A DNA stretch of 60,000 bases. Source: Adiantum capillus-veneris (taxonomy: Eukaryota; Streptophyta; Polypodiopsida; Polypodiales; Pteridaceae). The notes beneath the pieces are model-generated. The model was not told where the DNA came from, did not search any database, and saw only the letters and a program-made list of their open reading frames with translations. Shown here in pieces: positions 38,041-50,437 of this stretch. The stretch is from positions 130,905,891 through 130,965,890 of the forward strand of contig CM043947.1 of assembly GCA_014529385.2 (NCBI GenBank). Reading direction: 5' to 3'. Every line of letters begins with the position of its first letter. Position 1 is the first letter of the stretch. Made by a program: the position numbers and the translations under genes.

Positions 38041-38400
38041 TATGTGCAGTATCTCTATGAGATTCCGTTGGGTCTACCAATCACCACTAGAGGTCATGAC
38101 TCGGTTTGGGTGCTTGTGGATCTTCCAAGATAACCACGATGGTTCTTTAGGAAATTGTTGCTTCCTCAACAAGGTTGTATGATATGGTGAACCCCGTTTA
38201 CCAGTCATCTGGGATGACTATGTGTAAGTGGTTGGGGAAAAGTACCTCACTCTTACTGCTGCTATTCATCCTGCGTTGGATGGGCAGCTTACACGTATTC
38301 TCTGCTAAAGGATCTGCTAAACGCATACGTTAGCACAGCGCGTTTTGAATGGGAAATTCTTTCCCTATCCTAGAATTTGCTTTGGTTAGGTTTTCAGCTT
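38041..38400 (+). pseudogene. Integrase core remnant of element 6
   Basis: The frame near 38,050-38,130 reads EIPLGLPITTRGHDSVWVLV, matching the chromovirus integrase core (M-D-F-x-x-G-L-P...GHDSVWV), with the first Asp replaced. Near 38,265 HPALDGQLTRI stands for the family's HPQTDGQTER, so the catalytic Glu position is lost too. A stop and frame changes follow. Confidence 0.65.
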
Positions 38401-38966
38401 TGAAAACCTTTTGTGGTGGGGTTGGATACCATTTCAATAGTTTCATAAATCAAGGACTTAGTAGGTGTGCTGACAAAGTATGTTGGCATGTAACCTACAT
38501 TAGGGATGAACATATAGTTCAGTGTGTTCCAACATGTTCCGAAGTCGGACATGAGGACACTCACTATTCTATCCCTTAGTAGCTATGAGCTTTTCAAGAT
38601 ACTCACGCAAGTTGGAAATCTGGCTCACATCTTCATGGAAAGTTGCGCCAAGGTTTTCTTGCATTATTCTAGTACCTTCAGAAAGTCTGCAAACTGGTTA
38701 TGCCTCTTAGTTGTGGTTACTGCTTTAAAGTACTCAAGTGAGTTATAAATTGATTTACCATTTAGATACAAGTTGAAAACGGACAACAATGTTGAAAATC
38801 AAGATGTTGCTCTTGGTTTCATTGAACCTCCTCACTGCACCAAGTATCAGTCATATGGACAATTGGCCCGCATATGGGATGCCAACACAAAAAGCATCAG
38901 TGCTCTTACGAAGATACTACCACTTGTGTTTTCGAGGACGAAAACGCTTCTCCAAGGGGGGAGTAA

Positions 38967-39139
38967 TGTCAGGTCAAGGGCTAGAGGATAGGGCCCTGAC
39001 CTAGGGGAGTCAAGGACTTAGGCCAAGGTCCGGATTGAAGGTGTAGACAGGGATCCGTTTAGGGCAAAGGGCCATGGGCTCTCCTATAATAGGTTGGCTG
39101 GGAGGAGGATCCAATATTCAGTCTCCTCTGGGTTTTACA
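38967..39139 (+). repeat. 3' LTR of element 6
   Basis: A 173-bp partner of 33,311-33,487, preceded by the polypurine tract CCAAGGGGGGAGTAA and followed by the target duplication GTTAG. It lacks a 4-bp GATG near its end. Confidence 0.88.
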
Positions 39140-39239
39140 GTTAGTGGTTTAAAGTACCAAATTTGGTACTGTAAACTGCTTTAGTTCTTTACTCTTTTTT
39201 GGTAATATTTTGATCTCTAACGTGGATCATTTTTTGTTT

Positions 39240-40700
39240 ATAGGTGGAGCTCTAAAAAAGATTCAAAAGCACATATCCTACGATGAAGTTGTCATTTAGG
39301 TCCTTTGAGACACTCAAACCATTCTTTGTCTAAAAATTGAAAGAGCGCTATACTTGTTGCTATGTTTACCATATCTAGATGGTATACTTCAAGGATGCTT
39401 TCAATCAAATGCACTAGAATAAGTTTGGGCATCATGTAAAGGAACGTCCATGTACATGCTTCATTTGTGGTACACAAAGTAATGGAGGTTAGTGTTCTGC
39501 AAACCAGGCAGTTTTCAACACATAAGTAACTTGCTGGATTCCATATTGTTCCCTTGCCCTATGGATCATGACTATCATGCAAAGAGATGCTTTCTCGGGG
39601 AGTGCAATAGATGTGGTGTAAGAAAGTTGTCATTTTGTCCAGAAGAGATTGCAACAGATAGTAGGGAGGTGACTCTTAAGGTATTTAAGGATGTGGGTAT
39701 TGGATAGGTTAGTGCCAAAGAAAAAGAGAAGAAGAAAAAGGACTTGGTTGTGGAAATAATGAAAAGTGAATCTTTCATTCATCTTTTTTAGATCTCTAGA
39801 GACGTTGTGGTTTTTATTGTTGATTTTGCGGAGAATTACAGCTTTAAAGTGCACAACAAGATCTAGTCCATGCATTGGTGGTCAACACATGTAACAATAC
39901 TAGTGTACATCTCTTATATCAGTAATTCAATAGGAGATCTTGGGATGACTGCTTTTTTATATATCAGATGATAAGCTCCATGACATGCTCTTTGTTCAAC
40001 ATTGTTTTATGCTACATGAAAATTGGATGAAACAACAAGGACACTGTTTGCATTATCATTGGGTATGGTCAAATGGTGCCGCTTCATAATTCAAAGGCAC
40101 AACGACCACACTATTTTGTAGCCAGGTATTATCAGTTGACAGGATTTCATATGATGCATAATTTCTCCGCTTGCAGGTGATGGTATCAAGAGAACTCTGA
40201 CGCATGAAGAGCTAAAACCCGATGGTTGGCCCATGAAGTGTGTTGTTGAATGGTCAATTTTTTGAACGTCAGGTTTAAACCAAGAAGGGAAGGTGGGAGT
40301 GTCAGCACAAAGAGGTTTGTTGGTCCTAAATGCATAATCCATGTGATGTTGTTTTCGGACGTTGTCATGCTTTTGTGATCCATGTTTGAATAAACAGTGG
40401 AGGAGATGCAATAATAAGCAGCACATTGAAGAATGGAAATATGTCTCCATCAAGCCATTGACAAAGTCGGTAGAAGCAGATAGTGATGAGGATGCGGATG
40501 ATGAGCAGAACTACAATGATATGTTTTCCTCCCAAATGAGTCAGGATTTAAGCATGCCTACGTATGAAGGAGACCCTGAGGTGTTGATCCAATTACTGTC
40601 CATTGGGGATAACTTTGCAATGAAGGCAACCGAGGAGAAAGAGGACTTCTACCTTCTAAAGAGCACAAAACCATGTACCATGCACCAAGAGTACTAAAGG
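39240..40700 (+). pseudogene. Transposase-like, cysteine-rich gene (DFAENY family)
   Basis: One reading direction, several frames. Blocks are F-E-T-L-K-P-F-F-V, then ERYTCCYVYHI (near 39,340), PCTCFICG, CPMDHDYHAKRCFLGECNRCG (39,560-39,620), VVFIVDFAENYSFKVHNKI with a stop, then SMHWWSTHVTILV (39,800-39,900), TLTHEELKPDGWPM (near 40,195), CFCDPCLNKQWRRCNN then WKYV (40,362-40,450), and an acidic segment. These match, from memory, an uncharacterised protein family in plants and animals in which D-F-[AS]-E-N-Y and E-I-Q-S-x-H-W recur. A link to DDE transposases is conjecture. At least four stops make it a pseudogene. It begins 100 bp after element 6. Confidence 0.6.
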
Positions 40701-43520
40701 GCGTTTGGCATAAAAAGATCATAAAAGGTGGAATTCTAGTTGAGGGTTTGTAATGCCCATGTTGAGGGAAAAGTTGACACCTATAACCCATTGAAATAGA
40801 AACCACCAATGATGATCTACTCCCATCCAGTTAGAGCCATACAGTTCCCCATGGAGGCTATCCCTGGCCTACATAACCACTTCAACCTATCCTCATAGAT
40901 ATATACAAAAATATCTGCAATAGTATGCCATATGAAGAAGGAAGTGGGAAGGATGGGAGCCATACAATATTTACGCCAACTACAATTCTAACCATAGCCA
41001 ACAATTATAATTGTCTTGAATAAAAACTTACTTGAGATTAATACTGTGTAATGCCACCATTATGAGAAATATGGACTTTGCATGGGCCTTGTAAGGAATC
41101 CTAATTTTTAGGGATTAAGGCTAATGTTGTGTAGGGTTAAGGGGACAAGGAAATTCAAGAAGCTAGTTTTGAGTAGACTTTTCTAGCCTTTTTTTTAGAC
41201 ACATGTAGGATGTGGACCTAAGAGGTCACTTTCTCTCTCTAGCTTTTGGAAAGTGAAGGGAGTAAAGGGGTGTGGCCACATCAGCAAAAACGTGGGTCAC
41301 TAAGAGCCAAAATTTGACTTTTTTTCAAAAAAGTTATTTTTACTTATTCAAAAAACAAAAAACCTTTGTTCTCTCCTCCTCCTTCCTCCTCTCTCCCTCT
41401 CCTCTCCCTCCCTACCCCCTTCTATCCTCCTCCTCTCCTCTCTCTCCCTCTCCCCCTTTGGCCCCTTCTCTCCTCCCATGTTCCTACCTCTCCCTCCCCC
41501 CTCTTTCTTTTCATTCTTTTCTTCCTCATGCAACAACTGCCATGGTGCTTACGAACATCACAAATCGTATGCCTCCACCACCATGTACTCCTCACAACAA
41601 AAGTGTACATATTGCTTGTCTGCGGTGTTTGCACCGAAGGCCGTACGTGAGGGTGAGCAGAGGTCATCCCAAGATAGTCATACTGTCGGTGAGACAAATG
41701 TGTATGGTTCTTCAATATCTTGGGAGGGGAGAAGTAGGCTTGTTAGGCTATTGCAATTGGTTGTGTATGGGTGCAGGTGCTTCTCTGCATTCGTGGATAC
41801 ACGAATATCAAGCTCTTCAGCTCAAAACAGTGGCATTACAAGAAACAGTGGGTGCAAGTTAGAGAGGTCAAGTGTCACCACTTTTTCTCTAAAACAGCCT
41901 TCTTTGTTACATCTTGCAGGTAGGTGCTTCAAATCCATCCTTATTAGAGGTGGGTAATCTTATCCTAATGTATATTTTAGGATTTTTTATTCCTAGTTGG
42001 ATGGAAATACTTGCAAATTTGTACAACATATACTTAACAAGTGTCTTTATTATACAACTTAAAAATGTTGAATTCATACATATTTTTGTTTGAAGAACAT
42101 GTCTCTAATGCGTCATGATACAAGGTGACCTCTTACTATGCTAGTTAAGTGGCGTTGCTTGCAAAAATGGCTCAAGGAATTGGCATAACATGAAGCTTTT
42201 ACGGTGGCACAAAGCTCTCCTCAAGCAATGTGGCTCCCACTACACCAAAAATCACTATGCTAACATGGAGAGATCCCTAGTAGAACAATACAACAGCTTT
42301 TCATCAGCAGCACACCCTTTCCTAACATGAGGGCACCCCCACCAGAGATATTTTTATATGATAGGTCACCCCATGAGCATACCATGTCATGGAATGGATG
42401 TAAGAACTATGACTGCACTACCCCTTGGAAGTTGTTCACAAATGTATGTTTATCAAAGTTAATGAGAAGAAGTTTGGACTTTTTTGTTTGTTGATGTGTA
42501 AGAGCACTCTTGGTCTACCATATTTTAGATTGTTTGATAAGTTAAATAAGATTTGTAGTCATTTAAAGTGTCGTTTTTTTTTTTTTGGGTAAGATTGTAC
42601 ATGAGAAGACATGATAAAGTACAAGAGATCTTGACGGAATAAACCTCGATGAGATTCCCACCATGCACTTGTGACACCATACCTCTCCTTGAACCCTTTG
42701 ACTTCTATCGTTGTGGGGAGTCCAAGGGGGGGCTATTTTCAAATTTTTAGCATAACTTTTTTTTGAAGGAAATTTTGGTTATTTTAAAGTTTATACACAG
42801 TCTAGGAGTTCAATCTGATTGTTTTTCTTTAGTTTTAAATTTTGACCGAGTGCACTCCTTGGAAGCCACTTTTGAAGGTGTTAGGGCGAAATTTTGGGAA
42901 AGTTTTGTATGTAGGAAATACAGTCTTTAACACAATAAAAAACAATGGTTCTTTGAGTATTTTCAGATTCCATGGTTTTAATACTCGTTGGAGCCCGTAG
43001 ATTAAGAAAAAAGTAAAAAATGTATGTTTTACATCATTTTTAAATAAATTGTCAACTTGTATGTTGATTTTTGGAGAATGCGAGCAAGATATGATTTTTT
43101 CTCATCACATGATGGTCGAAGAACACGATGAGATGAACAAATTCATGTGAGACAAGCCCAGACAGATTCTAGCCGATTGAAATCTAGAAGCTGTTGAAAA
43201 CAACCGAAAAGTTCAACACTTGAAAAAAAAAAAAAAAAAAAACCTAACACTTGAATCATGGCCACGCATAAAAAATATGCTCAATATTCTCACACGGTGA
43301 AGGAGGTGCTTCAAAGCTATGGAAATCAATATAAAATGCAAGCAATAGCGTTGGAGGCTATTCAAGAAGTTGTAGAGGCTCACATCATTTCAGATGACTT
43401 TGCAATGACAAAATGATTAAGAGTTGTGTCTACTGTCTCCATAGTGATTTGGCTTTTCGGTTTATCCATGTGTTTTAAGTTAAGTGGTTCTGGCCATGAA
43501 GAGTTAAATTTAAATCAAAT
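40701..43520. other. No gene recognised
   Basis: AT-rich sequence with a CT-rich patch at 41,380-41,540. Open frames at 41,272-41,957 have compositional bias and no recognisable domain. At 43,258-43,416 an ATG opens a 52-codon frame whose middle (A-L-E-A-I-Q-E-V-V-E-A-H) faintly recalls the histone H3 alpha-2 helix. That is too weak to call. Confidence 0.5.
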
Positions 43521-43521
43521 A

Positions 43522-44318
43522 TTAACATTTTTGCCATCCTAAGGGGCAAACAAAGCTAGAAAATGCAAAAAAAAAGGGTGGCCACAAGGGCGTGCAGATG
43601 GCCCATCCAGCAGTTTTGGATGGCTCATTTGCACGCCCTTGTGGCCACCTTGTTTTTTTGTATTTTCTAGCTTTGTTTGCCCCTTAGGATAGCAAAAATG
43701 TTAATAGCTGATGAAACCAGATGTTTATGTAGCATGAGACTAGATTTTTATATTGTCCAATGTGATTTGGCCTTTTGGTGCAGGGAACTAGTAAGTTGAG
43801 TTGAAGGAAGGCATAATGTGCTTGAAAAGTTAAATTTTACATTCATCTCAACTTTTCCAAGGTCCTGGAGTGCAACAATAGCCTAATTATGCAAAAAAAA
43901 AGGGTGGCCACAAGGGCGCGCAGATGGCCCATCCAACAGTTTTGGATGGCTCACCTGCACGCCCTTGTGGCCACCCTTTTTTTTGCATTATATGGCCTTG
44001 TCTGCCCCTTATAATAGCAAGAATCTTAATATTTGATGAAACCAAATGTTTATGCAGCATGAGACTAGATTTTTTACTGTCCAATGTGATTTGCCCTTTT
44101 GGTGCAGGGAACTAGTAAGTTGAGTTGAAGGAAGGCATAATGTGCTTGAAAAGGTCAATTTTAGGTTCATCTCATCTTTTCCAGGGTCTTGGAGTGTAGA
44201 AATAGCCTAATTATGCAAAAAAAGGGTGGCCACAAGGGCCCACATATGGCCCATCCAGCAGTTTTAGATGGCTCACTACACGCCCTTGTGGCCACCCCTT
44301 TTTTTGCATTATATGGCC
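43522..44318. repeat. Three long hairpins in a tandem array of about 325-bp units
   Basis: Hairpin 1 (43,522-43,704) has arms of about 85-90 bp, from TTAACATTTTTGC...GGGGCAAACAAAGCTAGA to the matching complement, around a short loop near 43,612. Hairpins 2 (43,881-43,998) and 3 (44,205-44,318) keep the core GGGTGGCCACAAGGGC...GCCCTTGTGGCCACC but have shorter arms. The 175-200 bp between hairpins are also repeated (TGATGAAACCA-ATGTTTATG, GGTGCAGGGAACTAGTAAG). It resembles a MITE that was amplified in tandem. A transcript would fold into a near-continuous stem. Confidence 0.85.
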
Positions 44319-44699
44319 TTGTCTGCACCCCAGGATACCAATTTTTTTATAGATTAAGTGAAAGCAAATCTTTATGCAACATGACAATACAAACTCCACT
44401 TCTTTTCACTCAGATGTAATTAGAGCTCCCCCCCCCTCCCCCCCTCCCCCCCCTTTCTTTGTGTTCAAAGGTCTGGAGCATTCACTATGTAAAATTTTCC
44501 TATATCACGTGCGTTCACTAGAATGGATTAAAAGTACCCCTTATAGGCCTTATCTACACATGTTTCTGCAACTTTACAAGAATATAAAATCCCTTCTGTT
44601 GAACACATGTGCTATGTTACATATACTTTAGTGAACTCCCCATGTCAACGGCCTCACAAATCCTGTGCACTAAACATTAAACACTAGAAATAGACCAAA

Positions 44700-45080
44700 C
44701 AAGGAGCCAATTTTTACTTCCTTGTGTCCACCTAGTGTTCTTGGGAATGTTTTGGTTAAGCCATTTCTTTGGTATTTGGAACCACAGCAAATCATCAACA
44801 TATAGAAAGACAATGAGAAATACATCACTCTCAAGGTTTACATACAAAGTTCTTTCTATCGGATTGTTATGAAAGCATGTTTAACCAAATGAGTGTAAAC
44901 TTTCTTATACCAAGTATGAGGAGACTACTTCGGCCCGTACAAAGCTTTCTTACATTTTCACAGTTTATCTTCTTGTCCTTTTATGAAAAAACCATGAGAC
45001 TACGTTACATAAACTTCCTCAAATATATCACCATTCAAGAAAGTAGTAACAATGTCTGATTGATGAACATCCATCCAAAA
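44700..45080 (-). pseudogene. Ty1/copia reverse transcriptase remnant
   Basis: Minus-strand reading gives MDVHQSDIVTTFLNGDIFEE then VYVT (near 45,070-44,990), KCKKALYGPK, SPHTWYKKVYTHLVKHAF (near 44,940-44,870) and DVFLIVFLYVDDLLWF (near 44,820-44,775). Those are the consecutive central blocks of copia RT, with the YVDD box intact. Stops and a frame change break it. It is distinct from, and less deleted than, the copia piece at 275-830. Confidence 0.85.
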
Positions 45081-45089
45081 TGAGCTACC

Positions 45090-48070
45090 AATGCACATAG
45101 AAAACCAACATAGTCATATGACAAATGGGAGGAACATGAACAACAAGATAGCTAACATGAGAATTTGGCCATAAAAAAGTGTCCTCCTAAAGAATAAAAG
45201 GAGATACTTCCATCAAAAAGCGTCTTCCATCAACAATGAAAGCAAAACACTTCATAATGGTAAGGGCTTGTGTTAACGTTAACAATGAATTGCATGAAAG
45301 ATACTTATCCACATAATTATTGCAAAAGAAAATGAAGGAAAAGTGTTTATCGTGTTTGACTTGTTTGTTTAAATGCTCTTCATTTATATTTCAAATTTTG
45401 CAAAGTGTATGCATATAAAATGATACACATGTGATAGCTATGCTTCCGAAGTATTGAGTATATTTGATATCTACCATGGAAAGATGTGATAGTTTACAAA
45501 GATTAAATATGCTTGCAATAGCCCTACCTTCCAAGTGGCATCGAGTAGACCAGTCATCTACTACGTAATGGTGTAAATGTGCTAAAGTGGATCCTTATAT
45601 AAATGCCGATGAACCTAATTCACCTTGGGGCTTGTATATGTACATAGTTGAGGATGACAATGATTTCAAGGACAAGGTAATATCTTCAAATTTAAAATTT
45701 TAAAATTAAATTATTTTCTCTCTCTAGAATTGGTCATTCTAAAGAGAGAAAATAAAAAAAGTGAAAGTACTAACATTAAAAATATGCTCAGGAGGTTCAC
45801 CACTTAGTACCCCCTACATAACGTACGTTCGCGAGGTATTAAAAAAAACCCCTCTTTTAACAAGTTTGAATGAATAAAATGACCCTTTATTTTGGGATTT
45901 TTTTTTGAAATTGAATATAAAAATCCATTATTTTAATTTATCTTTGTTAAATTTTTTTAAAAAAAATACATTTTAAAACCCCTCCTTTTAAACTCGTGTT
46001 ATACATTAACATGATTACATAGTGCACCTCCCAAGAAAAGATGGTTGTAAGGTATGCAGTCTCAAAGGCAAGGTAATATCTCCAAACTTAATTTTGTTTT
46101 AATTAAATGATTTTCTCTCTCAAGAATATGTCATTCTAAAGAGAGGAAGGTAAAAGAATGGAAGTACTAAGATTACGAAGATGGCTGTAAGCCTATGTCT
46201 CAAGACCTCAGGGTGCCAAAAGAGTAATGAAACCTTCAAAAGTGCTAATGCAATTAATTTAAAGTACATCTCAAGGCTTAGGGTGCCGGAAGGATGATTC
46301 AACCTTTCAGAGATCCAACAAAATTATTTCCATGGCCAGAATCATATACACTTTCATGGGACTAAAACGAATTAAAACCGGATCCTAAATGCCTCCAAAA
46401 GTGTGTGGGAATCCTAGGTAAAAGGGAGATGTGGGCCATTTAAGGACCCCTAATTACCCATGCACACATACCTCCTAAGGAGGAGTGGTGGATACTTCTC
46501 AAGAAGAAAGTACTGGGTAAAGAAGTAAATAAAAAGTTTAGAAGTGGTTGAACTGCCAAAAGAAAACCTAGTGAGACTATTTTCAAAATATTCCATGATA
46601 GAGAGGCAATCTCTATAGACGGCCCGCCCAATAAACTAGAAATGACGAGATCTATAACTTTTGTGTTGAATACTTATCAAAGTAGGAGGGGAAGAGGGTA
46701 AAAAACGATATAATTGTTTCACAAGAGGTTAATCGTAGCCTATAGAGAAAAGTTTCTTCCTCTCAAAAGGCTCACTCCTCTCTCTCCCCCACAAAAATCT
46801 TCATAGCCACTATGTATTTCAGGAGAAGATTGAGTTTTTAATTCCCTATTTTGTAACTTTTGAGACATCAGAGAGTGCGATAATTACCGGAGAGTTGGAC
46901 AAATTCATGGTTTATTTTTGCACAAAATTGTAATTTCTCCATTTATGATACAAGTCCTTTTGAGGGCGGCCTCATGAAAGTTGACTCTACAATATGTCAA
47001 TGTCAATTTCTCCTTATTTTGGATATATTTGTCATTTTGAAATTAATTAATTAGACAACAACTATCTCATAAATCAAATGCAAGATTCAATTTAATTACA
47101 CATGTCTGGCTTGTCCATTCAAAACAAACTTAGTTTCGAGTATGTAACCCTCTTCATGAAATTAGCAAGTTCTTTGTTTTGTATAGATCAACTCAAGCAA
47201 CATTGTTTATCAACACTGTATTTATACACTCCAACATTGTTTTAAGTGTACATTACAATTGTGTCATTTTTAAATTCAAAACTACCAATTGAGAGGAAGT
47301 AGACAAAGAAAAAATCTACCTATTCTGAGAGATAATATAAACGTAGTGAAATTTAATTAAAATTCTCAAAATTTCCTTTTAGAAAAATCATAAATAGGAA
47401 TGTTGTATAGTTGAGAAAATGTTTTTTCTCGAACATTGCACTCCAAAGCAGCCAGTTATAATACGATGATACTGGTATTGAGTTTTTTTTGGCAAAATCA
47501 TCTTCCTCCATCATTAACTCTGTGGATTTCGGTTCAACAAAGAAATATTACACCAAGTTTATCTTTGAAAGAGTGTGAAAGTGAGCTTAGTTTTAGCGAT
47601 GTATAATTTCGCAACATCAATCTACAATCTTACACATGCTTGCTTAAGTGGTTATAGGTCATAATATTAAAGAGAGAAAATAATCATGACTTTGTACACT
47701 GATAGTCTGTTAAAAAAATTTATCGTTCATTAGGTACATATGCTATACGTGGTACAATTTCGCTAGAGTTTTAGAGACGCCAAAAAAGTTGAGTTCTATC
47801 AAATTTCATCTAACCATGCAAAGCCATACAAAGATTAGTGCATTGAGCAGGCCGGATGCAAATATATACAACCTAAAAATTTAGCATGTGCAGCAAGCAT
47901 TCACACTACAATCTTCATAAATTTATGTATGGTTGTTTCTTCTTGGTAGTGATGATGGTCAAGTGTGTTCTATCAAGATCACTTTTAGTTATATTTTTTC
48001 TCTTCTTTTCTATCAGAAAAAGAAAAACGGGGGCACACCGGGAGGGACAGGGGCAAGAAGTGGACTTGGG
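45090..48070. other. AT-rich intergenic DNA
   Basis: No coding sequence was recognised. A direct repeat of about 110 bp (CAAGGTAATATCT-CAAA...GTCATTCTAAAGAGAG) lies at about 45,670-45,790 and 46,070-46,180. Further copia decay may lie at its left edge. At the right end it becomes the 3' flank of the WRKY gene. Confidence 0.5.
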
Positions 48071-48075
48071 CTATT

Positions 48076-49219
48076 CTAATCAGTGTCTAATGTGATGATT
48101 CTAATACAGGTATCCATGGGCATATGATGATTGTGTAAATTGTGGTATGTGGTCACCACTATAGATGAATCTTGAGTAGAGCGTTCCACTCGCTTCTTCA
48201 CAGGGCATCCAACCATACTACATCTATAATAGCTTCTGCAAAATGACAAACCAATATGATTAGAGCATTCTAGACTTTGGCATTTACGGTCCTTAGCTTC
48301 AAGCATGCCTAAAGTTGCCATTTTCTAGCACATGCCACCTTATTATTGATAGAGTGATCGGTTGCTACATTACAGTCACTTGGTGTGGGAAAAACATTTC
48401 AATAAGACATAGAATGCTCACTCACTAGCTGAGTAATAAGCAGAGACAAGTAGAGAGTCATTGGGGTTTATGAGAGGACATATGTCCATGCCAACTGATC
48501 ATCTATGCCATATTCTTATTGAGCTGATTATAAAGTTTTTACGCCTAATCTCATGCTTATTCCTATCATTTGCATCGCATGAATCGATACCTCTTAACTC
48601 TCCTGGTTTTTAGATAAGAATTTGAAGGCTTTGCTGGTAGTTATGTCAAAACTTATAAGTTTTTAGAGGTAATCTTCTTCAAGGCATGCTTGGAGATTTT
48701 GCAATTTTATCCAGTTAAAAATACACTAAACCTGAGTTTTTTAACAAACACTGATACATAGCTGGCCTATGATACCAATACTATGATGCTGTGTATGAGC
48801 AGCATTTCATAAGGTGGTTGCCATGATTTTGTACCTGGGATGCTTGCTGTTTTTGACGGGTTTCTGGCCATATTTGCGCCACTTGTAGCCATCATCGAGG
48901 ATGTCGGCGACGCTTTTCGTCTCCAAGGCCACTGATGTCTGGATCATCTTCTCCTTCTTAGGGGGAGCATCAATCCTACACTTGATTACAAGCAGAGAGA
49001 CAGGTCAGAGCATGCCGTAGTCCACACAAATATACATAGAGAAATGGCGTACCTTTGTTGTGCAAGGTGGGGATAATGAGCAATTAGTGGTGCTGCGGAA
49101 GACGAGACTGCATGCTCGCTTGCAGCAGGCAGAGGCCATAGAAGCTGCGCCATCCACTCGTCAAGTGCGCTATGGCTTGCAGCAGCTGCTGAGTGATCGC
49201 CTTCTACCTTCGCCATCAT
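48076..49219 (-). CDS. WRKY transcription factor, group II (IIc-like), three exons
   Basis: Minus-strand exons are 49,219-49,053, 48,975-48,835 and 48,235-48,076, all with GT/AG borders. Joined they give 155 codons without interruption. The ATG at 49,219 has an in-frame TGA five codons upstream. Exon 2 encodes [21 protein letters not shown], including the DNA-binding heptapeptide WRKYGQK. Exon 3 supplies [19 protein letters not shown] and TTYHNLHNH, giving a C-x4-C-x23-H-x-H zinc finger. The intron falls after H-P-R, before S-Y-Y, the conserved WRKY-domain intron position. Residues 1-55 are Ala-rich with no domain. There is one WRKY domain and a short tail of about 15 residues. It should act in the nucleus on W-box (TTGAC[CT]) promoters. 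At 155 residues it is short for the family but looks intact, the only such host gene here. Confidence 0.92.
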
Positions 49220-49324
49220 CTTCTTGCTTCAGATACGAAAAAGAGGAGCTCGTGAGATTTTAGTAAGTCGGGTCCTGAAGGAAGGATGGAAGTATCAAGG
49301 AAGGCCCTGGTGAGAATAGACGGC

Positions 49325-49378
49325 TTGACTCTTTCTTGCGTGCTGGCCTTCACTAGCTACGGCTTGACTCGGGGTCAA
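49325..49378. promoter_or_regulatory. Cluster of three W-box cores upstream of the WRKY gene
   Basis: TTGACT at 49,325-49,330, TTGACT at 49,364-49,369 and GGTCAA (TTGACC on minus) at 49,373-49,378 lie 106-159 bp before the WRKY start codon. W-boxes are the binding sites of WRKY proteins and commonly mediate auto- or cross-regulation. Function here is inferred from sequence and position. Confidence 0.6.
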
Positions 49379-49437
49379 TTACCATTCTGTCCCGAAGACC
49401 ACACACACACACACACATACGGCCCTTAGTTCAAAAC

Positions 49438-49438
<1 letters not shown>

Positions 49439-49468
<30 letters not shown>

Positions 49469-49578
49469 TCCCTCTCCCATAACAAGTTTTGAGTTCAACT
49501 CTCCTCGTCGGCTAGATCTTTAAGGTCTTTTGGGATAGGTTCCTACGACGTTAAAATTCTCTTCTTCTTCTTCTTCTT

Positions 49579-49623
<45 letters not shown>

Positions 49624-49784
49624 AAGGCGTCGTATATCTAGTACATATAGACCTCCAAGGATTCTCCTTCACCAAGAGGAAGCACAAGGCCTAGGAGGAA
49701 AACTAACATGCAAGGCCCCTTGGTAAGTTGGATCATTGCCAAATTGGTCAGCCCAAGTGCCAACACATAGAGCCCCATGGGATA

Positions 49785-49829
<45 letters not shown>

Positions 49830-50207
49830 AGTGTGGCAGATTGGTATTCTAAGTTCCCTCTTGAATATCAAGTCGTCCTTGTGGTTGATTGGGATTGCTC
49901 GTAAAACATGAAAAATTTTCTCCTCCTCCTCCTCATGTGTGTGTGTGTGTGTGGGGTGGGGGGGGGGGGGGGCATTTCTAGAGTTCAACTTGTCTAATAG
50001 ATCTTTAAGCTCTCTTGGATTGTTCCTATAGCAATTAAGATCCTCTTCTTTCTCTCTCTTGGAATAGTTTCCTACTACGTTAAAATACATCATGTGTGTG
50101 TGTGTATTCAATTTACAAAAATATTTTACATCACGTACATCATGGTTAGGGTTGAAATTTTCACCTTAACATTACCCTCATTATCTTTTTGTGAGGAGAT
50201 TTAGAAG

Positions 50208-50248
<41 letters not shown>

Positions 50249-50437
50249 AACTCTCCTCGTCGTCTAGATCTTTAAGGTCTCCTGGGATAGTTTCCTACGA
50301 CGTTAAAACTCTCAATTTCTTCTTCTTCTTCTTCTTCTTCTCTCTCTCTCTCTCTTCAACTCTCCTCGTCGTCTAGATCTTTAAGGTCTCCTGGGATAGT
50401 TTCCTACGACGTTAAAACTCTCTTTTTCTTCTTCTTC

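Noticed and set aside
41272-41957. 196- and 159-codon frames
   Set aside because: CT-rich composition keeps several frames open. No recognised domain, and no agreement between overlapping frames.
43258-43416. A 52-codon frame resembling part of histone H3
   Set aside because: Similarity is limited to a short helix-like stretch and key histone-fold residues are missing.
43522-44318. CRISPR-like array of palindromic repeats
   Set aside because: Units are hundreds of bases long with homologous spacers, in plant nuclear DNA. This is a hairpin tandem repeat, not a CRISPR.
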